From NCBI GenBank assembly GCA_964536375.1, contig CAZHXF010000031.1, forward strand, positions 1 through 33,999: a stretch of 33,999 bases of DNA, written 5' to 3'. Below are positions 8,572-16,482 of this stretch, one piece after another; position 1 is the first letter of the stretch, and each line of letters begins with the position of its first letter. The notes under the pieces were generated by a model. The model did no database searches. It was not told where the DNA came from and worked only from the letters and a program-made list of their open reading frames with translations. The DNA comes from Desulfuromonas sp964536375 (GTDB taxonomy: Bacteria > Desulfobacterota > Desulfuromonadia > Desulfuromonadales > Desulfuromonadaceae). Both the position numbers and the translations under genes were made by a program.

Positions 8572-8901
8572 TTAATGCCCTACCGTTTTAGAAAAGACGT
8601 TTATCACTATCACACCAGCGACAATTAAACCCATTCCTATAATTGCTGCAAGATCTGGCGTCTGTTTATATAAAAGCATCCCCGCAATTGTGACTAATAC
8701 GATTCCTAGACCTGACCAAATTGCATACGTAACACCTATGGGAATTGTTTTTAATACGTGAGTCAAACAGTAAAAAGCCGCTGCATATCCAATAATTACG
8801 ATAAGGCTTGGGACAACCTTCGTAAATCCTGCTGATGCCTTTAATGCACTTGTGGCAATGACTTCGGCAATGATTGCAATTGCAAGGTACGAGTACGCCA
8901 T
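8572..8901 (-). CDS. EmrE/QacE-type small multidrug resistance transporter
   Basis: Inner-membrane protein of 109 residues, matching the SMR length of about 110. It begins MAYSYLAIAIIAEVIATSAL, with the essential membrane-embedded glutamate (Glu13). Further along are YAAAFYCLTHVLKTIPIGVTYAIWSG (shown in parts: FYCL, IPIGVTYAIWSG) and two more hydrophobic helices, four in total. SMR dimers export cationic drugs in exchange for protons. The start is the ATG at 8901; the longer frame to 8970 has no hydrophobic or family-like sequence. It sits alone, and 15 bp before its start is the end of a 60-bp attC-like element (8917-8976), which fits a gene-cassette origin. Confidence 0.92.
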   Translation of the reverse strand: MAYSYLAIAIIAEVIATSALKASAGFTKVVPSLIVIIGYAAAFYCLTHVLKTIPIGVTYAIWSGLGIVLVTIAGMLLYKQTPDLAAIIGMGLIVAGVIVINVFSKTVGH

Positions 8902-8916
8902 TTTATTCTTTCTACA

Positions 8917-8976
8917 ATCTAACGAGGCTGTAGAAAAACCCTCCTGCGCAGGTTCGGCCCACGACCGCAATTAGAT
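8917..8976 (-). repeat. attC-like 60-bp element upstream of the SMR gene
   Basis: Read on the minus strand, the element opens with ATCTAAT (one base off the RYYYAAC core) and closes with GTTAGAT (a full match to GTTRRRY). The arms pair imperfectly inward, with one unpaired T. A 10-bp palindrome CCTGCGCAGG (8943-8952) forms the centre. The length and layout are those of a 59-base element. No integrase gene and no clear second site past the SMR stop are visible, so this is a candidate only. Confidence 0.4.
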
Positions 8977-9000
8977 TTTGTTTTTTGACCAAAAACAAAA
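8976..9000. repeat. AT-rich perfect inverted repeat after the last cluster gene
   Basis: Arms TTTTGTTTTT (8976-8985) and AAAAACAAAA (8991-9000) are perfect complements around a 5-bp loop. It lies 19 bp past the acyl carrier protein stop at 9020, at the downstream end of the biosynthetic cluster. It is not a canonical terminator, since the stem has a single G-C pair and no separate U-run, but it marks the cluster boundary. Confidence 0.5.
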
Positions 9001-9019
9001 GCGTTTTCCGTCCACTTGC

Positions 9020-9295
9020 TTAGCTTGATTCGTCAATACTGTACGCAACAAAATCTGCCAAACTTGCCAGCGATTGCAAAACTTCACGCCCTGACTGTTG
9101 CCCGCCAATACGCACCCCATATTTTCTTTGTACGGCAACAACAATCTCAACAGCATCGAGTGAGTCCAGACCTAACAGCGAATCCGGTCCGATTAGCGCT
9201 ACACCATAATCTACAACATCAGGTACGTCCTCTTGCAGATGACAAGCATCTACAATTAATTCCAACAACTCTTTACATAGTGCCTCTTGAGCCAT
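9020..9295 (-). CDS. Acyl carrier protein (cluster ACP 1)
   Basis: ACP of 91 residues. The phosphopantetheine attachment motif is LGLDSLDAVE, with Ser45 as the attachment residue, followed by the typical helix VVAVQRKYGVRI. It should carry growing or starter acyl groups as thioesters in the cytoplasm. It is the last gene of the cluster, 41 bp after the ABC permease, far from the other two ACPs (15269 and 33269). The three ACPs differ clearly from one another, which suggests separate tasks such as starter, extension or a side-chain acyl group passed to the nearby BtrH-like protein. That division of labour is inference. Confidence 0.9.
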   Translation of the reverse strand: MAQEALCKELLELIVDACHLQEDVPDVVDYGVALIGPDSLLGLDSLDAVEIVVAVQRKYGVRIGGQQSGREVLQSLASLADFVAYSIDESS

Positions 9296-9336
9296 TCTAT
9301 ACTCCTTAAGCGCCCCATAAACAACCCATGGTCACG

Positions 9337-10677
9337 CTATAATTTAATAATTTTGCGCCACGAAAGTAACATACAACCGGCAAAGCAACCCATCATGGTA
9401 AGCAGCTGCGGTAAAATATCCCGCAATGTGCCACTACGCAACAATAAAACCTGACAGGCGTCAAGCCCCCAGCCTAAAGGTGAGATAATGCTCAACTGCT
9501 GCATGCCCGCTGGCATCATATACACTGGCACCATAATTCCACCCAGGGCAGCAGCAATGACAATTGATACTGCAGCAATCATTATCGCCTGCTGCTCACT
9601 GCGCGCTACGATGCCCAGCAACAACCCAAAACCACTAGCTGTCAGAGCAGCAGCCAGAGCAACAACAATCAAAGCACCCAGCTGACCGTTAAACTGCAAG
9701 ACATCCGTTCCCAGCAGCGGTAAGACAAAATAACCTACACCCAGCATCAGACACAATTGCACTAGGCATACCAAAAGATAAGCCAATAAACGTCCACATA
9801 ACATAGCGAAACCGGAACCTGGGATTATAAGTATTCGTGGGAAAACACCTAAAGAACGTTCCTGTAATATCGCTGCGGATACTGGCAGTATTATGAAAAA
9901 AATTCCAAACAACGACCATGCGGGGACATTGTGCTGCACTGAGGTCGGCTGGACAAAGTCTGCATTACTAGCAGCTGGTGCCGCACTGATTTGTACCGCT
10001 TGCACAATTGGCTGAGTCAATTCAGGAACATTGATACCCAACTCACTATTGGCCAACACCTGAGCATACATTGGTCCGAGTTGAGCAGTTACCTGGCGCT
10101 CGATGTAGGCTGGTAACATTTTTTGCAAAGCATTCAGCTGTTTCATCAAGGTTGCTCTGGCAACCAGTTGCTGCAACATTCCACTAATACCAGCCTGCAG
10201 ACCGCCCTGAACTGCCGGATCAAAAAAGTACTCGACTGTCAATGGTGGTTTAGTTGGGGGAGCCTTAGCGGAAACATCATCAGTAAAACCAGCGCGCACC
10301 ATCGCCATAGCCCGCTGCTCCAACTGTTGTGACACACCAGGCGGCAAATAGATCCCCACCTGCCACTGGCCAGTACTTACCTCAAACTTGGCATCTGGGT
10401 AATTAACCGTTTCTGCCACGCATGTAACCTGAAACGAATCACTGGTCTCTAATTGGTGCAATAACTGTTGACCCAGATAACCATGATCGTGATCTACCAC
10501 CAGCAATTTCACCGTTCTGCTGCCGGTAACCTTCAGAATATTGTCCTGAACCAACGAAACAATTACAACCAACGCAACCGGCATAAGAAACAGAATCAGT
10601 AACGCACCACGGTCACGGCGTAATAACTGCAACTCCTTGACAAAAAATGCGAAAAATTGTTGCCACAACAAAAGCAT
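9337..10677 (-). CDS. ABC-2 type exporter permease
   Basis: Inner-membrane protein of 446 residues. There is one N-terminal helix (LLILFLMPVALVVIVSLVQ), then a large extracytoplasmic domain of about 200 residues, and a C-terminal block of about five helices beginning at WSLFGIFFIILPVSAAIL. This is the ABC2_membrane_3 / YhhJ-like layout. The segment SIISPLGWGLDACQVLLLRSG near the end is typical of the family. It pairs with the ATPase encoded just upstream at 10702-11451 (24-bp gap) to form an exporter. The substrate is probably a cluster intermediate or product, or a lipid that carries it, but the sequence does not say which. Confidence 0.88.
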   Translation of the reverse strand: MLLLWQQFFAFFVKELQLLRRDRGALLILFLMPVALVVIVSLVQDNILKVTGSRTVKLLVVDHDHGYLGQQLLHQLETSDSFQVTCVAETVNYPDAKFEVSTGQWQVGIYLPPGVSQQLEQRAMAMVRAGFTDDVSAKAPPTKPPLTVEYFFDPAVQGGLQAGISGMLQQLVARATLMKQLNALQKMLPAYIERQVTAQLGPMYAQVLANSELGINVPELTQPIVQAVQISAAPAASNADFVQPTSVQHNVPAWSLFGIFFIILPVSAAILQERSLGVFPRILIIPGSGFAMLCGRLLAYLLVCLVQLCLMLGVGYFVLPLLGTDVLQFNGQLGALIVVALAAALTASGFGLLLGIVARSEQQAIMIAAVSIVIAAALGGIMVPVYMMPAGMQQLSIISPLGWGLDACQVLLLRSGTLRDILPQLLTMMGCFAGCMLLSWRKIIKL

Positions 10678-10701
10678 ATAGAATACCCAGTAAAAAACTA
10701 A

Positions 10702-11451
10702 TTAATCACGCAATTTCTTGCCAGTAAGCTGTAAGAACAGCTGTTCCAGACCACTACAACCAGAGTTTAACAACAATTGAGAGGCTTTTCCGCTGACAAC
10801 GGTTTTACCATTATCAACTATCATAACTTGTGAGCACAGCTGCTCAACCTCATCCATATAGTGCGATGAATAAACCATCGTCACTCCCTGACGGTTTAAT
10901 TCACGCAGGTTCTCTATTATGCTGTAGCGTGATTGGGGATCAATCCCTACGGTAGGCTCGTCGAGAAAAACTAGCTCCGGCTGATGTATGATACCTGTGG
11001 CAAGATTTGCCCGACGCTTCATTCCGCCAGAAAAAGTATTAATACAACTATCCAGACAGTCGCTCAGTCCAACAAAATGAATACATTCCTGAATCCGTTG
11101 AGCTAAAGCATTTCCGTGCAAGCCATACATCCGCCCCCAAAAAGTTAGATTCTCCCGCAATGTCAGGGTGTGGTACAACGCTAAATCCTGCGGCACTATA
11201 CCAATTTTGGGGCGAACTAACTGTGGATTACTCAAGGCATCAATACCAGCAATTTCAATACTACCAGCATCAGGTCGCAACATAGTTGCCAACATGGATA
11301 TTGTTGTAGTTTTTCCCGCGCCGTTTGGACCCAACAACCCCAACAGATCACCACGTTGTAGCTGAAGATCAATATGATCTACTGCCGGCTGCGCCTTACC
11401 AGGGTAGCGTTTCACCAAACCTGTTGCCTGCAATAACATGGTGCTGGTCAT
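10702..11451 (-). CDS. ABC transporter ATP-binding protein
   Basis: ATPase of 249 residues with every nucleotide-binding motif: Walker A GPNGAGKTTT (41-50), a Q-loop in GIVPQDLALYHTLT, signature FSGGMKRRANLATG, Walker B LVFLDEPTVGIDP and the switch histidine in VYSSHYMDEVEQL. It resembles DrrA/NatA-type exporters. It overlaps the BtrH-like gene by 4 bp (ATGA) and is followed by its permease, so the three are translationally coupled. It powers export across the inner membrane. Confidence 0.93.
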   Translation of the reverse strand: MTSTMLLQATGLVKRYPGKAQPAVDHIDLQLQRGDLLGLLGPNGAGKTTTISMLATMLRPDAGSIEIAGIDALSNPQLVRPKIGIVPQDLALYHTLTLRENLTFWGRMYGLHGNALAQRIQECIHFVGLSDCLDSCINTFSGGMKRRANLATGIIHQPELVFLDEPTVGIDPQSRYSIIENLRELNRQGVTMVYSSHYMDEVEQLCSQVMIVDNGKTVVSGKASQLLLNSGCSGLEQLFLQLTGKKLRD

Positions 11452-12455
11452 TTGTTCAACTGCTTGGTCAAGGCACGTAATTGGCGGAACAAATGTTCCT
11501 CACGATCGGCCTGATCTGCAACCATGGCAGATAAATCGCCATAAGACACTTCAGCCCGCCCTTTACAGCAGCGTGTTGCTTGCACCGCGAACTCGCGCCA
11601 ACTATCCCCGATAGAAGTTAAATCTTGGGCAACAGTTTCCAGCTGCGGGGTATGCAAATGCGTTGCCGCTTCCTGTAAAAATGCCGCGTAGATAAACCGG
11701 AAACCGGCACCACCAGTGCCAATCTCCTCCTGCATACGTACCAACTGGGCCAGACAATACCTAGCGCGGCGCTGACCATATTTCTGTTCCCATTTAGGCA
11801 TACTGCGCGCCATAAGACGCATGCCGCGCACTCCGGCTACCGGAATAGGGGCAAGCATGTCACTACACACGCTACGGATACCCTGCACAATTGGCTGCGC
11901 TAAGTTACCACAACCAGGAACCTGATCCAGATAATAGCAGCGCCCCTTGGGAGCCAACGCTCCTTGAGCGAAACGGGCATTTTCCAAATCCTGCGCCGGA
12001 CACCACACTAACTCCGGCGCTACGGGATCGCTGATAAGATAGTTATCTTTCTCTTTACCGATTACGATCAGATTGTGTGCATTAAAATGAAAACGCAGCG
12101 CGGCAGGGATATATGGCAGCCAAAAAACACTGGTCTGTAATCCCACAACTATACCACGTTCCAGCAGTTGATCCAATTCCACCATTGCCTGCTTTGGATT
12201 GCGATATCTCTTCTGCTTTACCACGCAGTTAAGATTCTTGGTCACCCGGGAAAAAATTGCCCCTGGTCGACTGCGATAGGTCGTCAACGGAAAACCGTTG
12301 AGTTTCACAAAAGGGACATAACCAAAGAAAATTCCCGCCCCAATGCCAAAAACCATCGCCTCAGAGAGAGGAACACCGGCATGACTGAGCAGGCTTGCAG
12401 TAGCACCACTTTCACAGTGCGCAGCTTGTTTATGCGGAAAATCGATTACGCTCAC
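11448..12455 (-). CDS. BtrH N-terminal domain / DUF4872-like protein
   Basis: Protein of 335 residues resembling the BtrH_N plus DUF4872 family. BtrH moves an acyl group from an acyl carrier protein onto an amine in butirosin biosynthesis, so an ACP-dependent acyltransferase or papain-like amidase function is a fair guess. The candidate catalytic Cys14 lies in AAHCESGATASLL, a histidine in FNAHNLIVIG and an aspartate in LISDPVAPE. The C-terminal half is helical and lacks transmembrane segments. The start is a GTG whose GTGA overlaps the stop of the small upstream gene. Its tight coupling with the ABC exporter suggests it modifies what is exported. The substrate is unknown. Confidence 0.75.
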   Translation of the reverse strand: MSVIDFPHKQAAHCESGATASLLSHAGVPLSEAMVFGIGAGIFFGYVPFVKLNGFPLTTYRSRPGAIFSRVTKNLNCVVKQKRYRNPKQAMVELDQLLERGIVVGLQTSVFWLPYIPAALRFHFNAHNLIVIGKEKDNYLISDPVAPELVWCPAQDLENARFAQGALAPKGRCYYLDQVPGCGNLAQPIVQGIRSVCSDMLAPIPVAGVRGMRLMARSMPKWEQKYGQRRARYCLAQLVRMQEEIGTGGAGFRFIYAAFLQEAATHLHTPQLETVAQDLTSIGDSWREFAVQATRCCKGRAEVSYGDLSAMVADQADREEHLFRQLRALTKQLNK

Positions 12456-12901
12456 TCGTACTGTTCTCCATCGTCAACTGCACCTGATTCCAGCGGCAAG
12501 TCATCGGTTGCTGGCAGTTGCACCAATTGCTCTACACTAACGCCAAACAGCTGGGCATAATGCTGCAACAGTTCACTACCGAGTTTATTAAAAACTGCTG
12601 GGCGCAAATGGCGGCGTACCCGCCAGCGCGCCACTCCAGAATAACTGGATAGCAGAGCAACATCCATCTGGGCGCGCGTCATATAGTAGGTCAGAGGGCT
12701 CTTTTTTCCGGAAGTTACATCCTGGCGAACTTGGAGCAATTGCTCCTTGATATCTTCCCAGGCCATGCGATTAGCCTCATTGACTGGCGCCCAGCCAGCA
12801 GTAGCGGTCAAGCAGTAATTGCCCTTATCATCAAGGGCGTAATTAACTACTTGGTTATCTTCCAGCACCCCACTATCCTGCGGAACATCTTCTTTACGCA
12901 T
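12452..12901 (-). CDS. Small protein with helix-turn-helix-like C-terminal part
   Basis: Protein of 149 residues that I cannot assign to a named family. Residues about 74-130 read like an XRE-type helical module: TRAQMDVALLSSYSGVARWR, then VRRHLRPAVF and HYAQLFGVSVEQLVQLP. The N-terminal 70 residues have an aromatic, mixed alpha/beta look (YALDDKGNYCLTATAGW). It could be a regulator, or a small partner protein using a helical fold. The start is the ATG at 12901, inside the last codons of the ketosynthase-like gene (8-bp overlap); an in-frame GTG at 12907 is less likely. It is coupled on both sides (4-bp overlap with the BtrH-like gene). Confidence 0.65.
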   Translation of the reverse strand: MRKEDVPQDSGVLEDNQVVNYALDDKGNYCLTATAGWAPVNEANRMAWEDIKEQLLQVRQDVTSGKKSPLTYYMTRAQMDVALLSSYSGVARWRVRRHLRPAVFNKLGSELLQHYAQLFGVSVEQLVQLPATDDLPLESGAVDDGEQYE

Positions 12902-14060
12902 CAGCACCAGCCTGCGAACTTAAAGTAACCTGACCAAATTGTCCGTCTGCAGCTAATTTAACTGCGGTGATATTGTCTATTGTAGAATAGACACCCTGAT
13001 TAGCCAGCGCGGGCACACCATAAGCGCGTTGATCACGCAGCATGAGTGCCGCAGCAATCAGATCAAAGGCTTGACCTATCGGCAAACTGCCATAACATGG
13101 TGCACAACTCACTATTGGACACGCCAACGCAGGTCCCGTGCTTTGAGCCTCTACTAACTGGGCATAAAAACCAGCTGTAGCTAATTGACCATCGGCACCC
13201 AGCACCAGCAGATCACAATTTTTCCCGTCGCCAGCAGCATCGACCCCGAGCTGCAGGTGTTCGCGACGCCCACTATCCAGTCCGGTGATATAACCATAGG
13301 GTGTATTGTCATCATCTTTGCTCAGCAGTAAGAATGCTGCGCCCTCACCAGCTATGGCGCTTGGCTGGCTGAAATCAAATGGTGCCATATGAGATATACG
13401 AGACATTGCCGCATCACGAGCCAAACTGCGCTGCCAACAGTAATCATTAAGCACCGCATTGCGCTCATCAACACCACCGATCAGCACCTTATCGACCCGT
13501 CCCTGCTCCAACCAACAGACAGCGCTATGTAACGCAGAGCACATAGACAACTCAAATTGGCTGACTGTTAGACTGGGACCTAAGGCCTGTAGTTGTATCG
13601 ACAGATAAGCAGCGGCAACATTGTGGACCGAATTAGAGAAATTGGTGGGAGAAGCGTAGCTGTCACCATTTTCAATAACTGAATCAAGAAAATTAAACGT
13701 GGTAGTCGTGGCACCATAACCGCTGGCAACAATGACACCCAGTCTTTCACCTGTAGCTGGGGGCCCTCCGGCATCATCCATGGCCAGATAGCCACCCAAC
13801 AGCGCCATACGAGCATAATGGTCTATACGCCGCAACTCCCGGCGCGCTACAAAGTCGGTCAAGCGTTCGGTGTTCGCCAACAACGCCGGTAAAAAAGCAG
13901 CCCCACCACCACCATCAGCACTAGTGGGATGAGCTTTGTCTTCTTCCTGCGCATTGGCGTAGCCCTGTTGTAAAGCGGCACCAAAGTCAGCGTGACCACA
14001 GCCAAAACCACCAACACAGCCAACACCGGAAATAGCAATTTTCATAGGTGTAGTGCTCAT
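12894..14060 (-). CDS. Ketosynthase-like chain-length-factor protein (no catalytic triad)
   Basis: Thiolase-fold protein of 388 residues related to beta-ketoacyl-ACP synthases but without the catalytic residues. Aligned by eye to the next gene, the nucleophile position in TVSQFELSMCSALHSA falls on Glu170, not Cys. The nearby Cys174 is four residues off. The HGTGT segment is replaced by VLGADGQ, and the GHTLGAAG segment by YGSLPIGQAF, so both histidines are gone. Loss of the triad is what chain-length factors of type II polyketide and aryl polyene systems (ApeC-like) show; there Gln is common. It overlaps the active ketosynthase by 4 bp (ATGA), so a KS-CLF heterodimer is likely. Confidence 0.83.
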   Translation of the reverse strand: MSTTPMKIAISGVGCVGGFGCGHADFGAALQQGYANAQEEDKAHPTSADGGGGAAFLPALLANTERLTDFVARRELRRIDHYARMALLGGYLAMDDAGGPPATGERLGVIVASGYGATTTTFNFLDSVIENGDSYASPTNFSNSVHNVAAAYLSIQLQALGPSLTVSQFELSMCSALHSAVCWLEQGRVDKVLIGGVDERNAVLNDYCWQRSLARDAAMSRISHMAPFDFSQPSAIAGEGAAFLLLSKDDDNTPYGYITGLDSGRREHLQLGVDAAGDGKNCDLLVLGADGQLATAGFYAQLVEAQSTGPALACPIVSCAPCYGSLPIGQAFDLIAAALMLRDQRAYGVPALANQGVYSTIDNITAVKLAADGQFGQVTLSSQAGADA

Positions 14061-15268
14061 ATAGTCCCTGCTATACCGAGGATCAGTGCCGCATTATTGC
14101 CACCAAAAGCCAACGACTCAGACAGAGCAACATCTCCTGTTAAAGTGGTATTCTCCGTTACTGGCATAACCGCTAAAGCTGGATCTTGCGTAGTAAAACC
14201 GGCACTGGCCGGGATCTGCCGTCGATGTAAAAATTCCAGCGTCAACGCAGCTTCAATGGCTCCAGCAGCACCCAGAGTATGACCAGTATAACCTTTGGTG
14301 GAATGGAAAGGTATCTTTGGTAAAAGTTGTGACAAAACCAACCCTTCAACACGATCATTATCTCTGGTGCCAGTGCCATGAGTATTGACAAAGGCAAGGT
14401 GATCCGGCGTTAAAGCACTATTGGCAAGGGTGGCAAAGGATTCACGCACGGCCTGTTCAAGCCCTCTCCCTTCGGGATGGGGAGCGGTCAAATGCCAACC
14501 ATCAGTACCACTACCATACCCCAACACATAACCACATGGCTGCGGCATTGCCAGCTGTTTGACTGTCTCTTCACGAGCCAACAGCAATACTGCGCCACCC
14601 TCACCCAAATTTAAACCACCACGCTCAGCACTAAACGGACAACACGGCTGCGCCGAACTAATCTGTAACGCCGCAAAACCATTATAGGTAGTTCGACAGA
14701 GTTCATCAGCCCCACCAGCTAGCACCATGTCGCACCAGCCATTACGCAACCACATTGCCGCGGTGCCAATAGCATCAGTACCGGATGAACAAGCATTTAC
14801 AATAGTTTGACACGGACCATTTAACCCAAAATAATTACTGATCACCGACGCTGGGTTACTGTTGTAAAAACAGTTAATTGCCCGCATATCCGGAGTTGCG
14901 CCCTGGCGATAGTCAGCGTAAAAAGCCTCGACATCCATGGAGCTACCCACCGTGGTACCCATGCACACCCCAACCTTAAGAGTGCGCAATTGCACCACGT
15001 CTAAGCCTGAATGTTGAATAGCCTGATGCGCAGCTTCGAGGCCCAAACTTGCGGTGCGCAGATAAGGCATATCGTCAGCAGCAAAACCGTAGCGCGACAA
15101 CTCTTTGTGGATAGCAAAAACTGGATAGGGTTCTGAGTGCGTAGTGGCAAACACTGGTGCTGGACTAACATGGCGCTCAGAGCGCAACATTGAGTCAACA
15201 GCCTGGTGTAGATTATCTCCGGCGGCACAAATGCAGCCGATACCACCTACACAGACAGTAGGATGCAT
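14057..15268 (-). CDS. Beta-ketoacyl-ACP synthase II type (active)
   Basis: FabF-like ketosynthase of 403 residues with a full triad: Cys160 in IVNACSSGTDAIG, His297 in VNTHGTGTRDND and His330 in KGYTGHTLGAAGAIEA. It should condense acyl-ACP with malonyl-ACP in the cytoplasm. The ATG follows the ACP stop codon with no gap, and the gene overlaps the CLF-like gene by 4 bp. The ACP-KS-CLF order is that of a minimal type II synthase. It is the likely chain-extending partner; the exact chain length cannot be deduced. Confidence 0.93.
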   Translation of the reverse strand: MHPTVCVGGIGCICAAGDNLHQAVDSMLRSERHVSPAPVFATTHSEPYPVFAIHKELSRYGFAADDMPYLRTASLGLEAAHQAIQHSGLDVVQLRTLKVGVCMGTTVGSSMDVEAFYADYRQGATPDMRAINCFYNSNPASVISNYFGLNGPCQTIVNACSSGTDAIGTAAMWLRNGWCDMVLAGGADELCRTTYNGFAALQISSAQPCCPFSAERGGLNLGEGGAVLLLAREETVKQLAMPQPCGYVLGYGSGTDGWHLTAPHPEGRGLEQAVRESFATLANSALTPDHLAFVNTHGTGTRDNDRVEGLVLSQLLPKIPFHSTKGYTGHTLGAAGAIEAALTLEFLHRRQIPASAGFTTQDPALAVMPVTENTTLTGDVALSESLAFGGNNAALILGIAGTI

Positions 15269-15538
15269 CTATGCTTTCCCCTGTTTATCAACAATAAAGT
15301 TTGCCAACGCCTGAACCGACTGCAGTGCTGGGCGCCCCTCTTCCATATCTTTGATCTCAACAGCAAAATGTTTTTGTACAATGACTGCCATCTCAACAGC
15401 ATCCAGAGAGTCCAGACCCAAACCATCACCAAATAACGGTTCCTCATCACCGATCTCTTCTGGGGTAATATCTTCCAGATTCAAATCTTTAATAAGAATT
15501 ACCTTCAACTGCTCTTTTATCTCTTCCACCTTGGCCAT
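15269..15538 (-). CDS. Acyl carrier protein (cluster ACP 2)
   Basis: ACP of 89 residues with attachment motif GLGLDSLDAVEMAV (Ser44) and an acidic N-terminal half (ITPEEIGDEEPLFGDGLG), as in dedicated polyketide ACPs. It abuts the KS gene directly, so it is the most likely carrier for the KS-CLF pair. Confidence 0.93.
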   Translation of the reverse strand: MAKVEEIKEQLKVILIKDLNLEDITPEEIGDEEPLFGDGLGLDSLDAVEMAVIVQKHFAVEIKDMEEGRPALQSVQALANFIVDKQGKA

Positions 15539-15585
15539 AGCCCGCTCCTATTGATGAGAAATTACATTAAATAATCAGTTATAAC

Positions 15586-16476
15586 CTATTGCCACATATC
15601 GTAAAAATTAAAAAACTGATAGGGATTATCCTGACAATAACCATCTAAGGTTGCTGCATAACGCTGCACATAAGGGGTAAAATTAACCGCTTTGCGCCCC
15701 AGCCCAACAGGCACCTCAATAACATCAGCCACCACCATCTCGTAAGTGCTGGCACCAATTTTACGACTGGTCAAAACAACTATCGGAGCACCAGTAGCTG
15801 AGGCCAGATGATATGGGCTAATAGGCAACGCCACATCCCCACCCAGCAGTGCAACCGTTGCGGTATTCTTCTCCTGCTCAGGGACACGATCACCCATTAT
15901 GGATAAAATCCCTCTGTCCTTTAACACCCCGAGCATCTCTAGAGAACCACCCAGATAACCATGCGGATTGATAATCCGATACGGGCAAGTGGTACTGGCA
16001 GCGTCCTGATAGTTACTACTTTCAAATGAGCTAGCATGACCATGCATCAGCATATATAGCGGTTCGTTCAAAGCACCCATAGCCGACATCGCCAATTGCC
16101 AACAGCCGACATGAGACAACAATAAAATCACCCCGCGCCCCTGATCGCGCACCTGCAGCAGTTGCTCTCGTCCGACCAAAGCGACCTTGATCTGTTCAGC
16201 ACCCAACGTTGCCACAATAGCACGGTCAACCATCACCCGACCAAAAGACAACACCAACTTATATTGCTGCCACAACTTAGTGAAACCAACAGCCTGCCCG
16301 AAGCGATGCGACAAATAAGACTCACAGCTGCGCCGCACTTGAGGGCGAAACACCACATAAAAACCACAGACACAGTTAAGTAGTGCATAGGCACAACGGC
16401 GACCACCAACTTTTATGAATAGATAAAAAAGCTGATAGCCCAGAGCATTACCGAATTTTTTCTCCCCAGCTGCCAT
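15586..16476 (-). CDS. LpxL/HtrB-like lipid acyltransferase
   Basis: Protein of 296 residues of the bacterial lipid A acyltransferase family (PF03279-like), probably at the inner face of the inner membrane. The N-terminal segment LGYQLFYLFIKVGGRRCAYA and VVFRPQVRRSCESYL are typical. The acceptor motif is LLLSHVGCWQLAM, with His122. The residue five positions later is Gln127, where LpxL-type enzymes have Glu or Asp (HX4D/E), an oddity worth noting. A product-site segment IMGDRVPEQEKN follows. It lies 6 bp from the GT2-DUF2062 gene. Fusions of these two activities occur in aryl polyene clusters, so it may attach the polyene acyl chain to a lipid or sugar head. Confidence 0.82.
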   Translation of the reverse strand: MAAGEKKFGNALGYQLFYLFIKVGGRRCAYALLNCVCGFYVVFRPQVRRSCESYLSHRFGQAVGFTKLWQQYKLVLSFGRVMVDRAIVATLGAEQIKVALVGREQLLQVRDQGRGVILLLSHVGCWQLAMSAMGALNEPLYMLMHGHASSFESSNYQDAASTTCPYRIINPHGYLGGSLEMLGVLKDRGILSIMGDRVPEQEKNTATVALLGGDVALPISPYHLASATGAPIVVLTSRKIGASTYEMVVADVIEVPVGLGRKAVNFTPYVQRYAATLDGYCQDNPYQFFNFYDMWQ

Positions 16477-16482
16477 AATCGA

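Noticed and set aside
8976..9000. Rho-independent terminator for the cluster at the AT-rich inverted repeat
   Set aside because: The stem has a single G-C pair and is not followed by a separate U-run on the minus strand, so it is reported as an inverted repeat only.
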